From positions 458,158 through 522,157 of the forward strand of contig CP070737.1 in assembly GCA_020347665.1 (NCBI GenBank): a DNA stretch of 64,000 nucleotides, in the 5' to 3' direction. The DNA is from Nitrospiraceae bacterium (GTDB taxonomy: Bacteria; Nitrospirota; Thermodesulfovibrionia; Thermodesulfovibrionales; UBA6898). Under the pieces are notes generated by a model, which was not told the origin of the DNA, searched no databases, and worked only from the letters and a program-made list of their open reading frames with translations. The position numbers were made by a program, and so were the translations under genes. Shown in pieces: positions 24,796 to 34,334 of this stretch; position 1 is the first letter of the stretch; the number at the start of each line of letters is the position of its first letter.

Positions 24796-25374
24796 TCATT
24801 CCTGTCCATCCTTTATAGTCTGTCGCCATACGTAATGCACCCTTTGAATCACGGTCATATGAGTGAGAATGAGCAGAATCCATAAAACAGGCAGGATAAA
24901 TCCCGTTATTGTACCGATCGCAATCAGAATGATTCGCTCAGGTCTTTCCATCAAACCATGCTTGCAGTCCACGCCGAGTCCCTCGGCCCGCGCCCGGGCG
25001 TAGCTGATCAGAAAAGAGCCGATAAGTGTTCCCAGGCAGAGTAGCACGCCTCCATGGCTGTTATGTTGTCCCAGATTCCATGCGATGGCCAATAATATAA
25101 AGGCATCAGCATACCGGTCGAACACTGAATCAAGGTAGGCACCGAATATAGTACTACGGTTATTAACACGGGCAACAATACCATCCAGCATGTCAAAGCA
25201 GCTCCCGACAACGATGAATATTCCTCCTATCCTGAGGTTATACGTGAGAACATAGGAACCACATAACGTAATAAGAAATCCTATGACTGAAAGAGCATTG
25301 GGTGTAAGGGGTATTCTTTGAGCAAGTGGTTTAAGAGGTTTATCAAGGACATGTCCTAGTTTTTCACCGATCAT
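24796..25374 (-). CDS. CDP-alcohol phosphatidyltransferase (phosphatidylinositol-phosphate synthase-like)
   Basis: Membrane enzyme of 192 residues with about five to six helices. The catalytic motif of the family is complete: D-x2-D-G-x2-A-R-x8-G-x3-D-x3-D, read from DMLDGIVAR to DSVFDRYAD. It joins a CDP-activated lipid to an alcohol. The upstream gene, 8 bases away, encodes inositol-3-phosphate synthase, so the alcohol is most likely inositol phosphate, giving a phosphatidylinositol-type lipid. This pairing is uncommon outside Actinobacteria and Archaea. Substrate is inferred from context. Confidence 0.85.
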   Translation of the reverse strand: MIGEKLGHVLDKPLKPLAQRIPLTPNALSVIGFLITLCGSYVLTYNLRIGGIFIVVGSCFDMLDGIVARVNNRSTIFGAYLDSVFDRYADAFILLAIAWNLGQHNSHGGVLLCLGTLIGSFLISYARARAEGLGVDCKHGLMERPERIILIAIGTITGFILPVLWILLILTHMTVIQRVHYVWRQTIKDGQE

Positions 25375-25382
25375 GAAAAAAG

Positions 25383-26486
25383 TTAAATGCTTTTTGTCCC
25401 CTTTATGAAATCTTCAAGCATTTCTCTCGCAATATCATCAGAAAACTGTCGTGGGGGATGTTTCATGAAATAAGCAGACGATGAAACCAGAGGACCACCT
25501 ATTCTTCTGTCCCGTGCGAGTTTACAGCATCTGATTGCATCAATGACAACGCCTGAGCTATTAGGAGAATCTTCCACTGAGAGCCGCATTTCGAGCTGCA
25601 GTGGTACATTTCCGAAACCCCTGCCCTCGAGCCTGAGAAAACATACCTTATTATCGTTCAGCCAGGGAATGTAATCGGATGGGCCGATATGTATGTTCTC
25701 ATGTTCCATTGGGTTCGAGAAAATCGACTGCACGGCCTCTGTTTTAGATTTCTTCTTTGTTTTGACACGGGCATGATTCAACATGTTCAGAAAATCTGTG
25801 TTGCCGCCCACGTTCATCTGGTAGGTTCTGTCAATTCTCACTCCCCTGTCTTCGAACAATTTTGCCAGGCAACGATGTACGATAGTTGCGCCGACCTGGC
25901 TTTTGACGTCATCTCCGATGGCCGGTATCCCGGCATCCGTAAAGCGACGTGCCCATTTCTGGCTGGATACAATAAAAACTGGTATGCAGTTGATAAAGCT
26001 TACACCTGCTTTCAAGCAGGCATCGGTATAATAAGCAGTTGCCCTTTCCGACCCGACAGGCAGGTAATTCAGCAGAATATCTGTACGGGTTTTTTTCAAA
26101 ACACGGACGACATCAACCGGTTTTCTGCGAGCCGCAATAAATCGTCTGTCATCAGGATAGTCTTTCATATGATGAGATATGCCATCCAGCACGTTGCCCA
26201 TAGATACCCTGACAGGAGAGCGTGTCTTCACGGCATGAAATATCTTTGTGCAATTCGGCTTACTGGACAGAGCCTGCGTAATGAATTTGCCAACCTTTCG
26301 TCTGTCAACATCAAAGGCAGCGACTACTTTTATGGTGTCGGGAGTATATCCGCCCAGATCATAGTGCATTAGGCCGAGCAAACGATCATCACCATGCTCT
26401 TTGATCTTTTTATAATATTCAATACCCTGAATTAAAGCGCTGGCACAGTTTCCGAGTCCCGCAATCGCAATCCGAATTTGTCTCAT
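25383..26486 (-). CDS. ino1: Inositol-3-phosphate synthase
   Basis: NAD-dependent enzyme turning glucose 6-phosphate into inositol 3-phosphate, 367 residues, the shorter prokaryotic form. The Rossmann motif AGLGNCASALIQG opens the protein; NYLPVGSERAT, NCIPVFI, GDDVKSQVGATI and MNVGGNTDF are the family's active-site blocks, including the catalytic Lys in DDVKSQ. The start ATG overlaps the stop of the upstream InsA-like gene (ATGA), and the lipid transferase follows by 8 bases: a three-gene unit for inositol lipid synthesis. Confidence 0.92.
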   Translation of the reverse strand: MRQIRIAIAGLGNCASALIQGIEYYKKIKEHGDDRLLGLMHYDLGGYTPDTIKVVAAFDVDRRKVGKFITQALSSKPNCTKIFHAVKTRSPVRVSMGNVLDGISHHMKDYPDDRRFIAARRKPVDVVRVLKKTRTDILLNYLPVGSERATAYYTDACLKAGVSFINCIPVFIVSSQKWARRFTDAGIPAIGDDVKSQVGATIVHRCLAKLFEDRGVRIDRTYQMNVGGNTDFLNMLNHARVKTKKKSKTEAVQSIFSNPMEHENIHIGPSDYIPWLNDNKVCFLRLEGRGFGNVPLQLEMRLSVEDSPNSSGVVIDAIRCCKLARDRRIGGPLVSSSAYFMKHPPRQFSDDIAREMLEDFIKGTKSI

Positions 26487-26941
26487 TCAGTTTTTCCTTC
26501 CGTCATCATTTTATAGGCAAGTCCGTATCTGCTTTTTCGTGTTGTCCTGTTATATAAATGAGTGATGAGATCCTCAAGTTTTATATTGAAATCCTCTAAG
26601 AGATCGTTCATAGATTCTTCACAGTAATCCAGGAATTTCTTCCATATCCTCTGCACAGTGTCTTTGTCTATTTTAGCGGCATTCGCCGCTTCCCGGTAAC
26701 TCATACCTTCAAGGAGATATTCAATCACCTCCTTGATTTTAGCTTCCTTCGTATGCATTCTATAAAAAAAAGTGAGTCTTCTTTCTGAAAACTTTCCATC
26801 GCATGTTTTGCATCTTAGCAATCTCTTGTGATTCTTTCCGTATCTGTTCTGTACGCTTATATTCCCCAGGCCTCTCCTTCCATGATCAGAACAGTATTTA
26901 TTGGGACAGAAAAAATCTGTTTGGGAAATTGATTGTTCCAT
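26483..26941 (-). CDS. InsA/IS1-type zinc-finger helix-turn-helix protein (possibly a domesticated transposase N-part)
   Basis: A 152-residue protein. Residues 12-18 and 44-47 supply C-x4-C and C-x2-C, a zinc ribbon like that in IS1 InsA and related transposases; a helix-turn-helix (EVIEYLLEGMSYREAANAAKIDKDTVQRIWKKF-like region, residues 72-104) follows. There is no catalytic DDE domain, no inverted repeat and no second transposase frame. Instead the gene overlaps ino1 by 4 bases (ATGA) and seems to be part of its operon. The likeliest reading is a DNA-binding regulator derived from a transposase; a fragment of an old insertion is the alternative. Confidence 0.65.
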   Translation of the reverse strand: MEQSISQTDFFCPNKYCSDHGRRGLGNISVQNRYGKNHKRLLRCKTCDGKFSERRLTFFYRMHTKEAKIKEVIEYLLEGMSYREAANAAKIDKDTVQRIWKKFLDYCEESMNDLLEDFNIKLEDLITHLYNRTTRKSRYGLAYKMMTEGKTE

Positions 26942-26997
26942 AAGGGCACTACATATATAACAGAGTTTCTATGTTATGTCAAGAATAAAAAAATAAA

Positions 26998-27017
26998 GTG
27001 GGGACAGCATTTTTTTG
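26998..27017. repeat. GTGGGGACAGC plus T-run motif upstream of mdh
   Basis: A GTGGGGACAGC motif followed by seven T residues lies in the spacer before malate dehydrogenase. This resembles the flanks of REP-type mobile remnants, though no repeat partner of the same sequence was found in the window. Confidence 0.25.
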
Positions 27018-27066
27018 TGATTTACTGCTTGCTATTAAGAATATTCTCTTTTATAATTACATTCTC

Positions 27067-27993
27067 ATGAATTCAAAAGTCTCAGTTATTGGTGCAGGCA
27101 ATGTAGGTGCAACCATTGCGCAGTTGCTCGCCTCTGAAAATATTTCGGACGTTGTCCTTTTTGATATTCTCGAAGGTATGCCACAGGGGAAAGCTTTAGA
27201 CATCGCCGAGGCTTGTCCTGTATGGAAATCATCTGCCTCTGTTGTCGGAACAAATGATTTTGCAGATACTGCCGGCTCAGACGTCCTAGTTTTGACTGCT
27301 GGATTTCCACGTAAACCGGGTATGAGCAGGGATGACTTGTTACTTGCGAACGCCGATGTAATACGTACTGTTGTAAAGGGAACTTCGGGATTGTCACCAG
27401 ATAGTGTCCTGATTATTGTTACCAATCCTATGGATGCCATGGCACACATGGCACTGGATGAATCCGGTTTTGCGTCGCAGAAGGTTCTTGGCATGGGAGG
27501 TATTCTGGATTCTGCACGTTTGAGAACATTTGTTTCAATGGAACTCGGCATTTCTCCAAAGGATATTGAGACGCTGGTGCTTGGAGGACATGGAGATCAG
27601 ATGGTTCCCTTAATTCGATATACTACGGTTAAAGGAGTCCCGATTACTGAGTTGCTCGATAGAAACAGAATTAATAGCCTTATAGAACGGACACAGAATG
27701 GAGGAGCCGAAATCGTTTCCTTCTTGAAGACAGGAAGCGCATATTATGCTCCGGCTGCTTCAACCGTCGAAATGATACGGGCTGTTCTCTATGATGAAAA
27801 ACGGCTTCTTCCGTGCTCTGCACTCCTGGACGGGCCCTATGGCATTTCAGGGTTATTTATCGGTGTCCCTGTCTATCTTGGCAAAAACGGTGTAGAAAAG
27901 ATTGTTGAACTGCAATTAACAGAGGGTGAGCGGGAGCTCCTTGAAAAATCAGCTGCTTCTGTTAAAGATCTGCTATCTGTACTCAAAAAATAA
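27067..27993 (+). CDS. mdh: Malate dehydrogenase (LDH-like type)
   Basis: NAD-dependent malate/oxaloacetate enzyme of 308 residues. The N-terminal VIGAGNVGAT is the dinucleotide-binding loop, VTNPMDAMAH and LGMGGILDSARLR the central motifs, and LGGHGDQMVPL holds the catalytic His. Arg residues in GFPRKPGMSRDDLL (instead of a Gln in the lactate enzyme) fix malate specificity. I start at the ATG at 27067, right before the Rossmann strand; the frame is open further upstream but that part is AT-rich and lacks a ribosome binding site. The gene stands alone. Confidence 0.93.
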   Translation: MNSKVSVIGAGNVGATIAQLLASENISDVVLFDILEGMPQGKALDIAEACPVWKSSASVVGTNDFADTAGSDVLVLTAGFPRKPGMSRDDLLLANADVIRTVVKGTSGLSPDSVLIIVTNPMDAMAHMALDESGFASQKVLGMGGILDSARLRTFVSMELGISPKDIETLVLGGHGDQMVPLIRYTTVKGVPITELLDRNRINSLIERTQNGGAEIVSFLKTGSAYYAPAASTVEMIRAVLYDEKRLLPCSALLDGPYGISGLFIGVPVYLGKNGVEKIVELQLTEGERELLEKSAASVKDLLSVLKK

Positions 27994-28076
27994 AAGGCTG
28001 AAGCTGAAGTGGTTAACGCATTTCTCCGAAAAGACCAGACCGAGATACGGTAATCCCCTTTAATGAGAATCGGTAT

Positions 28077-28829
28077 TTAAATGCTTCCACTAATTACTTC
28101 ATTATAATTAATCAAATACTTGGCAACAACTGCTTCAATAGTAGAACGCGCAGTCATGCCTTTTTGCAGCAGTCGTATAACTTCCAGATCTGATTTCCAG
28201 GCACGGGCATTGGGTGTCAGAAAACAGATGCTTCCGGGTTCACGGCCTGCGCAGAGACCACCGCCCCTCTCGTAATAGTAATAGTCCTGACTCACTTCGA
28301 TGGGATACGCACGCATACCCGGCGGGATATCATGCGGCGCGAACCACAACTTGATTTCCCGTTCTGCTTCAGCAACCGTGGCAGAGGCGTGAATAAGATT
28401 GTCCATCCGCTCGCCGATCACATTTCCTTCGGAATCTTTAAGTGGCGCTAGCGTACCCAGTGAACGAATACATCCCGGTTTGCTGTCCCGGGCAACGAGG
28501 GGATTCGTCGGCCCTGCTATGTCCCGTATTTTCTTCGTAGCATCAAGCCCCTGATATACGAGGGCAATTACCCTCCGTCCACCGGGTTCATCGGGATAGT
28601 GAATACGACCCATAATAAAGTCGATGAGAGACGAAAAAAATACTTTATCACGATGTTCTGCATAGTGCTCTTCGGCAAGCATCTGACTCACATGAACAAT
28701 CTTTGCTCCAGCGTACCGCAGGCCCGTATGGTATTCGGAAAGGTGAGAAAGGACATATCCTGTTAATGAGTTTCTTAATGCATCCGGTTTGATCAGCACA
28801 AGTGACTGCTCTGTTCTTTGCTTATCCAA
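28077..28829 (-). CDS. ndk: Nucleoside diphosphate kinase with long insert and C-terminal extension
   Basis: A 250-residue member of the NDK family. LVLIKPDAL (K14 contacts the phosphate), GPTNP, RDSKPGCIRSLGT and NLIHASATVAEAEREI (catalytic His) are all present. Normal NDK is about 140 residues. Here an insert lies between the two Arg/Gly blocks (VARDSKPG...LKDSEGNVIGERMD), and about 75 residues follow the NDK core, including a Tyr/Gly-rich stretch and a helical end (SDLEVIRLLQKGMTARST). I do not recognise the extension as a separate domain. It is divergent from clpC. Confidence 0.85.
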   Translation of the reverse strand: MDKQRTEQSLVLIKPDALRNSLTGYVLSHLSEYHTGLRYAGAKIVHVSQMLAEEHYAEHRDKVFFSSLIDFIMGRIHYPDEPGGRRVIALVYQGLDATKKIRDIAGPTNPLVARDSKPGCIRSLGTLAPLKDSEGNVIGERMDNLIHASATVAEAEREIKLWFAPHDIPPGMRAYPIEVSQDYYYYERGGGLCAGREPGSICFLTPNARAWKSDLEVIRLLQKGMTARSTIEAVVAKYLINYNEVISGSI

Positions 28830-29024
28830 ACTGTTCCCCCTTTGCCATTCTCATCGATTGAAAAAACACTGTTATTGTAGCGGAAAGAAGCGTTATTTTC
28901 AAAGTTCATGACTGTCTTTATACCGAAAGAGGGGCGGTTCTGTCAATTCGCTATACTTAGTCCTTTTCGGGAAAAAGAGGTTTCTCGGACAAAAATATCT
29001 GTTATAATCGTTTTTTGCTGATTC

Positions 29025-29047
29025 TCATTATTGACAATCATTATTGA
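29025..29047. promoter_or_regulatory. Perfect 10-bp direct repeat over the clpC -35 box (operator-like)
   Basis: TCATTATTGA occurs at 29025-29034 and again at 29038-29047, separated by CAA. The -35 box TTGACA (29031-29036) lies across the first copy, so a bound regulator would block the promoter. The AATCATTAT part resembles a Fur box half. Confidence 0.55.
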
Positions 29048-29060
29048 AAAAAAGTATTAT
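29031..29060 (+). promoter_or_regulatory. clpC promoter
   Basis: A perfect -35 box TTGACA (29031-29036) and -10 box TATTAT (29055-29060) are 18 bases apart, about 40 bases before the clpC start codon. Confidence 0.7.
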
Positions 29061-29100
29061 GTAATTAGAGTTATGTCACTGTACCATATGGAGATTGTAT

Positions 29101-31542
29101 ATGTTTGAAAAATTCACAGAACGAGGCAGAAAAGTAATAATCTTTGCAAAAGAGGAAGCAGAAAAACGACAGAACGATTATCTCGGGACTGAACATCTGT
29201 TACTTGCCATTTTAAGAGAAGATGATGGTCTCCCAGTGGCCATACTTAAAAAAATGGGCCTGGGCATTGAAGAGCTCAGAATGGAAGTAGAAAGAAACCT
29301 TCCTGCCGGAATGAATCTTCTTACCTTCGGAGACATCCCCTTCACACCCCGTGCAAAAAAAGTGCTGGAGCTGGCTGTAGAAGAGGCTCGGTTACTCGGA
29401 CATAATTATATCGGAAGTGAACATCTCCTCTTAGGATTGGTCCGGGAAGATGAAGGCATTGCCGGTAAAATACTGCGAAACCTCGGTGCCAATTTACTCG
29501 GAGCACGTCAGCTTACGATCAATCTTTCTATGAAGTCGTACGCACATATAAGAGAAAAAAGAACCACAACACCTGCACTTGACGAATTTGGGAGAGACCT
29601 TACCCATATGGCGAAAGAAAACCGCCTCGATCCTGTGATAGGAAGACAGGATGAAATCGAGAGAGTATTACAGGTTCTTGGCAGGAGACTGAAGAATAAT
29701 CCGGCCATTATTGGTGAGCCCGGTGTTGGGAAGACAGCAGTTGTTGAAGGGCTGTGTCACAGGATTATTGCTGGTGACATACCCGAGAGTCTTTTAGGTA
29801 AAAGGATCATTTCTTTGGATCTGGGCTCCTTGATTGCGGGGACAAAATATCGGGGCCAATTTGAGGAAAGACTGAAGATCGTGATGAAGGAGATCGTTCA
29901 GGCCGATAATGTTATTCTGTTTATCGATGAATTGCATACCCTCATTGGTGCTGGTGCTGCCGAGGGCTCAATTGACGCTTCGAGTATGCTAAAACCTGCT
30001 CTGTCGAGAGGTGAAATACAATGTATCGGCGCATCTACTCCTGACGAGTACAGAAAATATATTGAAAAAGATAGAGCTCTTGAGAGAAGATTTCAGCCGA
30101 TTCATATCCAGCCACCCGAAATAAACAGTACCATTGAAATATTGAATGGCCTCAAGCCGAAATATGAAACACACCATAAGGTCAAAATTAGCCAGGATGC
30201 TATAGATGCGTCAGCCAGGCTTTCGGACAGATATATCTCAGACCGTTTCTTGCCTGATAAGGCTATAGATGTGCTTGATGAAACAGGATCACGTATAAAG
30301 CTGAAGCTCTTTACGCCTCCCGCTGAATTAAAGGATATAGAGTCAAAAATCAACCGGTTGGTTAAGGAAAAGAATCTTTATATCAAACTGCATGATCTTG
30401 AAAAAGCAGCTGCAATCAAGGCAGACGAAGAAAAGTTCAGGCAATTATTCGATCAAACCAATGACAAATGGCGGACGAGTTTAAATAAGGAGATTCCCGT
30501 AATAGAAGAAGAGGATGTTGCCTATACGGTCTCTAAGATGACTGGTATTCCTGTTGTAAAGATCGAAGAAAAGGAATCTGAAAAGCTGTTAAAAATGGAG
30601 GATGAAATACACAAGAGGATTATTGCTCAAGAGGAAGCCGTAAAGGCTGTGTCCAAATTATTGAGAAGATCGCGTGCCGGACTGAAGAGTGGCAAGAAAC
30701 CTATAGGATCGCTGTTTTTCCTTGGCCCGACAGGCGTTGGAAAAACGGAACTGGCAAAGGCACTTGCAAGTTACATTTTTAATGACGAAAATTCTCTTAT
30801 AAAAATTGACATGTCTGAGTATGTCGAGAGATTTAATGTTTCCCGACTCACCGGAGCGCCTCCGGGGTATGTTGGCTATGAAGAAGGTGGCCAGCTGACG
30901 GAGAGAGTTCGTAAAAAGCCATATGCCGTTGTACTCTTTGATGAAATAGAAAAAGCTCATCCCGATGTATTTAATGTATTGCTTCAGGTGCTTGACGAGG
31001 GTGTATTGACGGACAGCTTCGGTAGGAAAGTTGATTTTCGGAATACTATCATTATCATGACCTCCAACGTCGGATCGCGTATCATAGAAAAGTCGACTCC
31101 CCTTGGATTTCGCCGGAAAGAAAGTGGCGAGCTGTATGATACGATCAAAGAGAATGTTCTGAACGAATTAAAGAAAGCATTTAATCCGGAATTCCTGAAC
31201 CGTGTTGACGAGATAGTCGTATTCCACCCGCTTGAAAAAGAGCACCTTCTTTCCATAATTGATCTGTTAATTGAGGACACCAACAAACTGCTTATCGAAC
31301 AGGAATTAGTTCTTGAAGTATCGAAGGAAGTTAAAGAATGGATCTTGGATCAGCATTATAAACCGGCATACGGCGCACGGCCGATGCGAAGAGCTGTTCA
31401 AAAGATTATTGAGGATCCGCTCTCAGAAGAAATACTCAAGGGCCGCTTCAAAGGGACGCATAAAATCAAGGTTATGCTTGAATCCGGCGGTCCTGTTTTC
31501 GTCGCCGCTGAAGAAGCCCCGGTACTCTCCGGAGTGAGTTAA
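29101..31542 (+). CDS. clpC: ATP-dependent Clp protease ATP-binding subunit ClpC
   Basis: AAA+ unfoldase of 813 residues that feeds proteins to ClpP. Two Clp-N repeats cover residues 1-145 (each with GTEHLLL or GSEHLLLGL); AAA module 1 has Walker [10 protein letters not shown] and Walker B ILFIDE; a middle region carries a UVR-like pair of helices ([20 protein letters not shown] area), the ClpC hallmark that separates it from ClpA and ClpB; AAA module 2 has GPTGVGKTE and [10 protein letters not shown], and the D2-small domain closes it. Start chosen at the ATG at 29101, 8 bases after GGAG. clpP is not in the window. A direct repeat over its promoter suggests regulated expression. Confidence 0.93.
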   Translation: MFEKFTERGRKVIIFAKEEAEKRQNDYLGTEHLLLAILREDDGLPVAILKKMGLGIEELRMEVERNLPAGMNLLTFGDIPFTPRAKKVLELAVEEARLLGHNYIGSEHLLLGLVREDEGIAGKILRNLGANLLGARQLTINLSMKSYAHIREKRTTTPALDEFGRDLTHMAKENRLDPVIGRQDEIERVLQVLGRRLKNNPAIIGEPGVGKTAVVEGLCHRIIAGDIPESLLGKRIISLDLGSLIAGTKYRGQFEERLKIVMKEIVQADNVILFIDELHTLIGAGAAEGSIDASSMLKPALSRGEIQCIGASTPDEYRKYIEKDRALERRFQPIHIQPPEINSTIEILNGLKPKYETHHKVKISQDAIDASARLSDRYISDRFLPDKAIDVLDETGSRIKLKLFTPPAELKDIESKINRLVKEKNLYIKLHDLEKAAAIKADEEKFRQLFDQTNDKWRTSLNKEIPVIEEEDVAYTVSKMTGIPVVKIEEKESEKLLKMEDEIHKRIIAQEEAVKAVSKLLRRSRAGLKSGKKPIGSLFFLGPTGVGKTELAKALASYIFNDENSLIKIDMSEYVERFNVSRLTGAPPGYVGYEEGGQLTERVRKKPYAVVLFDEIEKAHPDVFNVLLQVLDEGVLTDSFGRKVDFRNTIIIMTSNVGSRIIEKSTPLGFRRKESGELYDTIKENVLNELKKAFNPEFLNRVDEIVVFHPLEKEHLLSIIDLLIEDTNKLLIEQELVLEVSKEVKEWILDQHYKPAYGARPMRRAVQKIIEDPLSEEILKGRFKGTHKIKVMLESGGPVFVAAEEAPVLSGVS

Positions 31543-31624
31543 AGCATTTAAATATACGATAGCGGAGAGGATCAGAGCTACGAGAGCACCTTCCCGAAAG
31601 GCTGCTCTTAACAGATAACCGCAT

Positions 31625-32146
31625 ATGGGAGTCCCCGTCAAACCGGAAAAGGCAATTCTTTTTGTGGGATGTCTCTTTGCACGGCATGACATATTTGAAT
31701 CTGCAGAGGCGTTGTTAACGGAGAATTTCGGATCTGTTTATTTCAAAAGCCAGGTCGTGCCGTGGAATTACTCGACCTATTACGAGAGGGAAATGACTTC
31801 TCCCTTATTCAGGATTTTCTGTTTCTTTGAGAGAATCATCGATCCATCCTATCTTGCCGAGGCAAAGCTACGGACAAATGAGATTGAACAGCAATTTGCT
31901 GCAGATGACAGACGTCAGATTAACCTTGATCCGGGCTATATTACTCCTGCGAAGGTTATTCTGGCCTCTACAAAGAATTATTCTCACAGAGTTTATTTAA
32001 GCAAGGGTATATACGGTGAAGTCGCCTTATTATACAAAAACAAAAATTATCAATCCCTCCCCTATACCTACAGGGACTATCAGGATCCCATCTTTATTGA
32101 TGTGTTCAAACAGGCAAGATGTTTCTTTAAAAAGACTGAGCGATAA
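31625..32146 (+). CDS. DUF4416 family protein
   Basis: A 173-residue protein I recognise as DUF4416 from KAILFVGCLF at the start, VPWNYSTYYEREM, RIIDPSYLAEAKLRTNEIE, RQINLDPGYITPAKVILAST and YGEVALLYKNK. The family is common in anaerobic Gram-negative bacteria and has no known function. Two strongly conserved acidic/His-rich blocks suggest an enzyme, but nothing in the sequence names its substrate. It follows clpC by 82 bases and converges with proB. Confidence 0.85.
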   Translation: MGVPVKPEKAILFVGCLFARHDIFESAEALLTENFGSVYFKSQVVPWNYSTYYEREMTSPLFRIFCFFERIIDPSYLAEAKLRTNEIEQQFAADDRRQINLDPGYITPAKVILASTKNYSHRVYLSKGIYGEVALLYKNKNYQSLPYTYRDYQDPIFIDVFKQARCFFKKTER

Positions 32147-32168
32147 TCGATAAAAGCTGTAAAAATAT

Positions 32169-33266
32169 TTACAAAATAACGAGATTATCTCTGTGAATCG
32201 CCTCGTCAGAATATTTGTATCCGAGTATCGCTTCAATTTCCGAGGTCTTGTGACCCTTGATCTTTTTAATATCCGATGAAGAGTAATTCATAAGGCCTTT
32301 GGCGACACGTTTTCCTTCGGGGTCTAAACAATACACGGCGTCACCAACTTCAAAGGAGCCCTCGACGGACACAATTCCTGACGGCAAAAGACTCTTCCCC
32401 ATCTTACGCAGGGCCTTCACCGCTCCACTGTCGATAGCAATGGATCCTTTGGAGCGGCTACTGTATGCGATCCAGCTTTTTCGGTGAGATAATCCCTGTT
32501 TTTTAGGTTCGAAATACGTGCCGGCTTTGTCTCCATCAATCAAGCCCTTTAATAATCCTGGTTTTTTCCCGCTGATAATATGCACGCCGATGCCGTGATG
32601 AGTAGCCTTCTTCGCCGCCAATACCTTCGAATACATGCCACCGGTACCAACCAACGTCTTTGACTCACCGGCCATTTTTTCAACGTCCGGGGTGATTTCA
32701 TCAACATGATGTATGATAACCGCATTTTTGTTCAATCTCGGGTCATCATCGTACAGACCTTTGACATCAGATAGCATAATGCATTGATCAGCCTCAACAA
32801 GAATAGACACAAAAGAAGCCAGGTTATCGTTATCACCGAATTTTATTTCATCGGTAGAGACGGTGTCATTTTCATTCACAATGGGAATAACATCATACGA
32901 TAAGAGTGTTAAAAGGGTGTTTTTGGCGTTTATATATCGTTTCCGGTCGCAAAAATCCTCAGTGGTCAAAAGTACCTGGGCGACTTTTTTCCCAAATTTT
33001 GCAAAGCCCCGTTCATATGCCCACATAAGGTTACTCTGTCCCACCGCCGCCGCTGCCTGTTTGTGCCGTATGTCTTTAGGCCTTCTTGTAAGTCCAAGCT
33101 TCTTAATCCCAGCAGCAATCGAACCGGATGACACAAGAACGACCTCATAACCCGATGAAGCAATATGTGATATATCTTTCGACAACGCCTGTATGGTATC
33201 CAGGTTCAGGCCTGACCGTTCGGTTGCAAGAATATTACTTCCTATTTTAATCACAAGCCGTTTCAT
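32169..33266 (-). CDS. proB: Glutamate 5-kinase
   Basis: First enzyme of proline synthesis, phosphorylating glutamate; 365 residues with an amino-acid-kinase domain and a C-terminal PUA domain, the long form. KIGSNILA at the start, VLVSSGSIAAG, VNENDTVSTDEIKFGDND and GTGGMYSKVLAAKKA are the substrate and ATP-binding blocks. The start ATG overlaps the obgE stop (ATGA), so the two are coupled. proA is not in the window. Confidence 0.96.
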   Translation of the reverse strand: MKRLVIKIGSNILATERSGLNLDTIQALSKDISHIASSGYEVVLVSSGSIAAGIKKLGLTRRPKDIRHKQAAAAVGQSNLMWAYERGFAKFGKKVAQVLLTTEDFCDRKRYINAKNTLLTLLSYDVIPIVNENDTVSTDEIKFGDNDNLASFVSILVEADQCIMLSDVKGLYDDDPRLNKNAVIIHHVDEITPDVEKMAGESKTLVGTGGMYSKVLAAKKATHHGIGVHIISGKKPGLLKGLIDGDKAGTYFEPKKQGLSHRKSWIAYSSRSKGSIAIDSGAVKALRKMGKSLLPSGIVSVEGSFEVGDAVYCLDPEGKRVAKGLMNYSSSDIKKIKGHKTSEIEAILGYKYSDEAIHRDNLVIL

Positions 33267-34264
33267 ATTTTCTGTAAATGCTGTGCAAGATGATATATTA
33301 ATTCTTTGATTCCTTCTCCGGTAACGGACGATATTTTTATCAACTCGATATGGTTAGTTTTGCAATATTTCTCCAGTATGTCAAGCTTCCTTTTATCGCT
33401 TGCGATATCCAGTTTAGTAGCGACAACTGCCTGGTGTTTTGCGAGCAATTCCTCTCTGTACATTCCCAATTCCTTCCGTATCATATGATAGTGTTCTACC
33501 GGATCGCCCTGCGCATTGTCGGATATATCAATAAGGTGAAGAAATATTTTGGTCCGCTCAATATGTCTCAAAAACTGAATGCCCAGTCCTGCGCCCGCAT
33601 GCGCTCCTTCTATTAATCCGGGGATGTCTGCGACAACAAAGCTCTTGTGTTCTTCAACCCTGACGACACCCAGATTCGGAACCGTCGTTGTAAAAGGATA
33701 ATCAGCAATCTTAGGTCTGGCAGCTGAGATAACCGAAATGAGTGTTGATTTCCCTGCATTCGGAAGGCCAACGAGGCCCACATCGGCAATCAGCTTTAGT
33801 TCCAGTATCAGCCAGCGTTCTTCTCCTTCCTGTCCGGGTTGAGCAAATTTAGGAACCTGACGGGTTGAAGTAGCAAAATGTTCGTTTCCAAGGCCACCTT
33901 TTCCTCCGCGCGCTGCAACGAAAGAATCACTCTCCTCCTTCAGATCGGCCAAGATCGCATTCTGTTCGCAGGACTTTACCACGGTTCCGACGGGAACTGG
34001 AATGCAAAGGTCCGTCCCGTTCTTTCCGTGCATATTCTTGCCCATACCGTCCTGTCCTTTCTGTGCACGATATTCACGTTTATAACGAAAATCCAGTAAC
34101 GTCTGGAGCTGCACGGTAGCCTGTAAGATAACATTCCCTCCCTTGCCTCCATCACCTCCGTCAGGCCCCCCCCTGGGCACGTATTTTTCCCGCCGAAAAC
34201 TGACACATCCCTTGCCACCGTTTCCGCTTCTGACATATATTTTTGCGTAATCAACGAATCTCAT
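33263..34264 (-). CDS. obgE: GTPase ObgE/CgtA
   Basis: Ribosome-associated GTPase of 333 residues. The Gly-rich Obg domain (residues 1-157) has GGKGCVSFRREK and GGDGGKGGNVIL; the G domain has GLPNAGKSTLIS (G1), DIPGLIEGA (G3) and TKLDI (G4). The extra C-terminal OCT domain is absent, as in many bacteria. It is the third gene of the rplU-rpmA-obgE-proB run and lies behind a terminator-like hairpin, which probably lowers its expression compared with the ribosomal protein genes. Confidence 0.96.
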   Translation of the reverse strand: MRFVDYAKIYVRSGNGGKGCVSFRREKYVPRGGPDGGDGGKGGNVILQATVQLQTLLDFRYKREYRAQKGQDGMGKNMHGKNGTDLCIPVPVGTVVKSCEQNAILADLKEESDSFVAARGGKGGLGNEHFATSTRQVPKFAQPGQEGEERWLILELKLIADVGLVGLPNAGKSTLISVISAARPKIADYPFTTTVPNLGVVRVEEHKSFVVADIPGLIEGAHAGAGLGIQFLRHIERTKIFLHLIDISDNAQGDPVEHYHMIRKELGMYREELLAKHQAVVATKLDIASDKRKLDILEKYCKTNHIELIKISSVTGEGIKELIYHLAQHLQKI

Positions 34265-34280
34265 GAGCAGACAAAAAACA

Positions 34281-34306
34281 AAAAAAAAGGCAGATAACGA
34301 TCTGCC
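34281..34306 (-). terminator. Intrinsic terminator/attenuator between rpmA and obgE
   Basis: On the minus strand GGCAGAT-CGTT-ATCTGCC forms a 7-bp perfect stem followed by eight T residues. It lies between rpmA and obgE and should stop most transcripts after the ribosomal protein genes. Confidence 0.75.
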
Positions 34307-34334
34307 CTTACCTGTGCCAATGCTTGTGTGCTAC

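Noticed and set aside
26483-26941. Active insertion sequence
   Set aside because: No DDE transposase frame, no terminal inverted repeats and no target duplication were seen; the gene is coupled to ino1.
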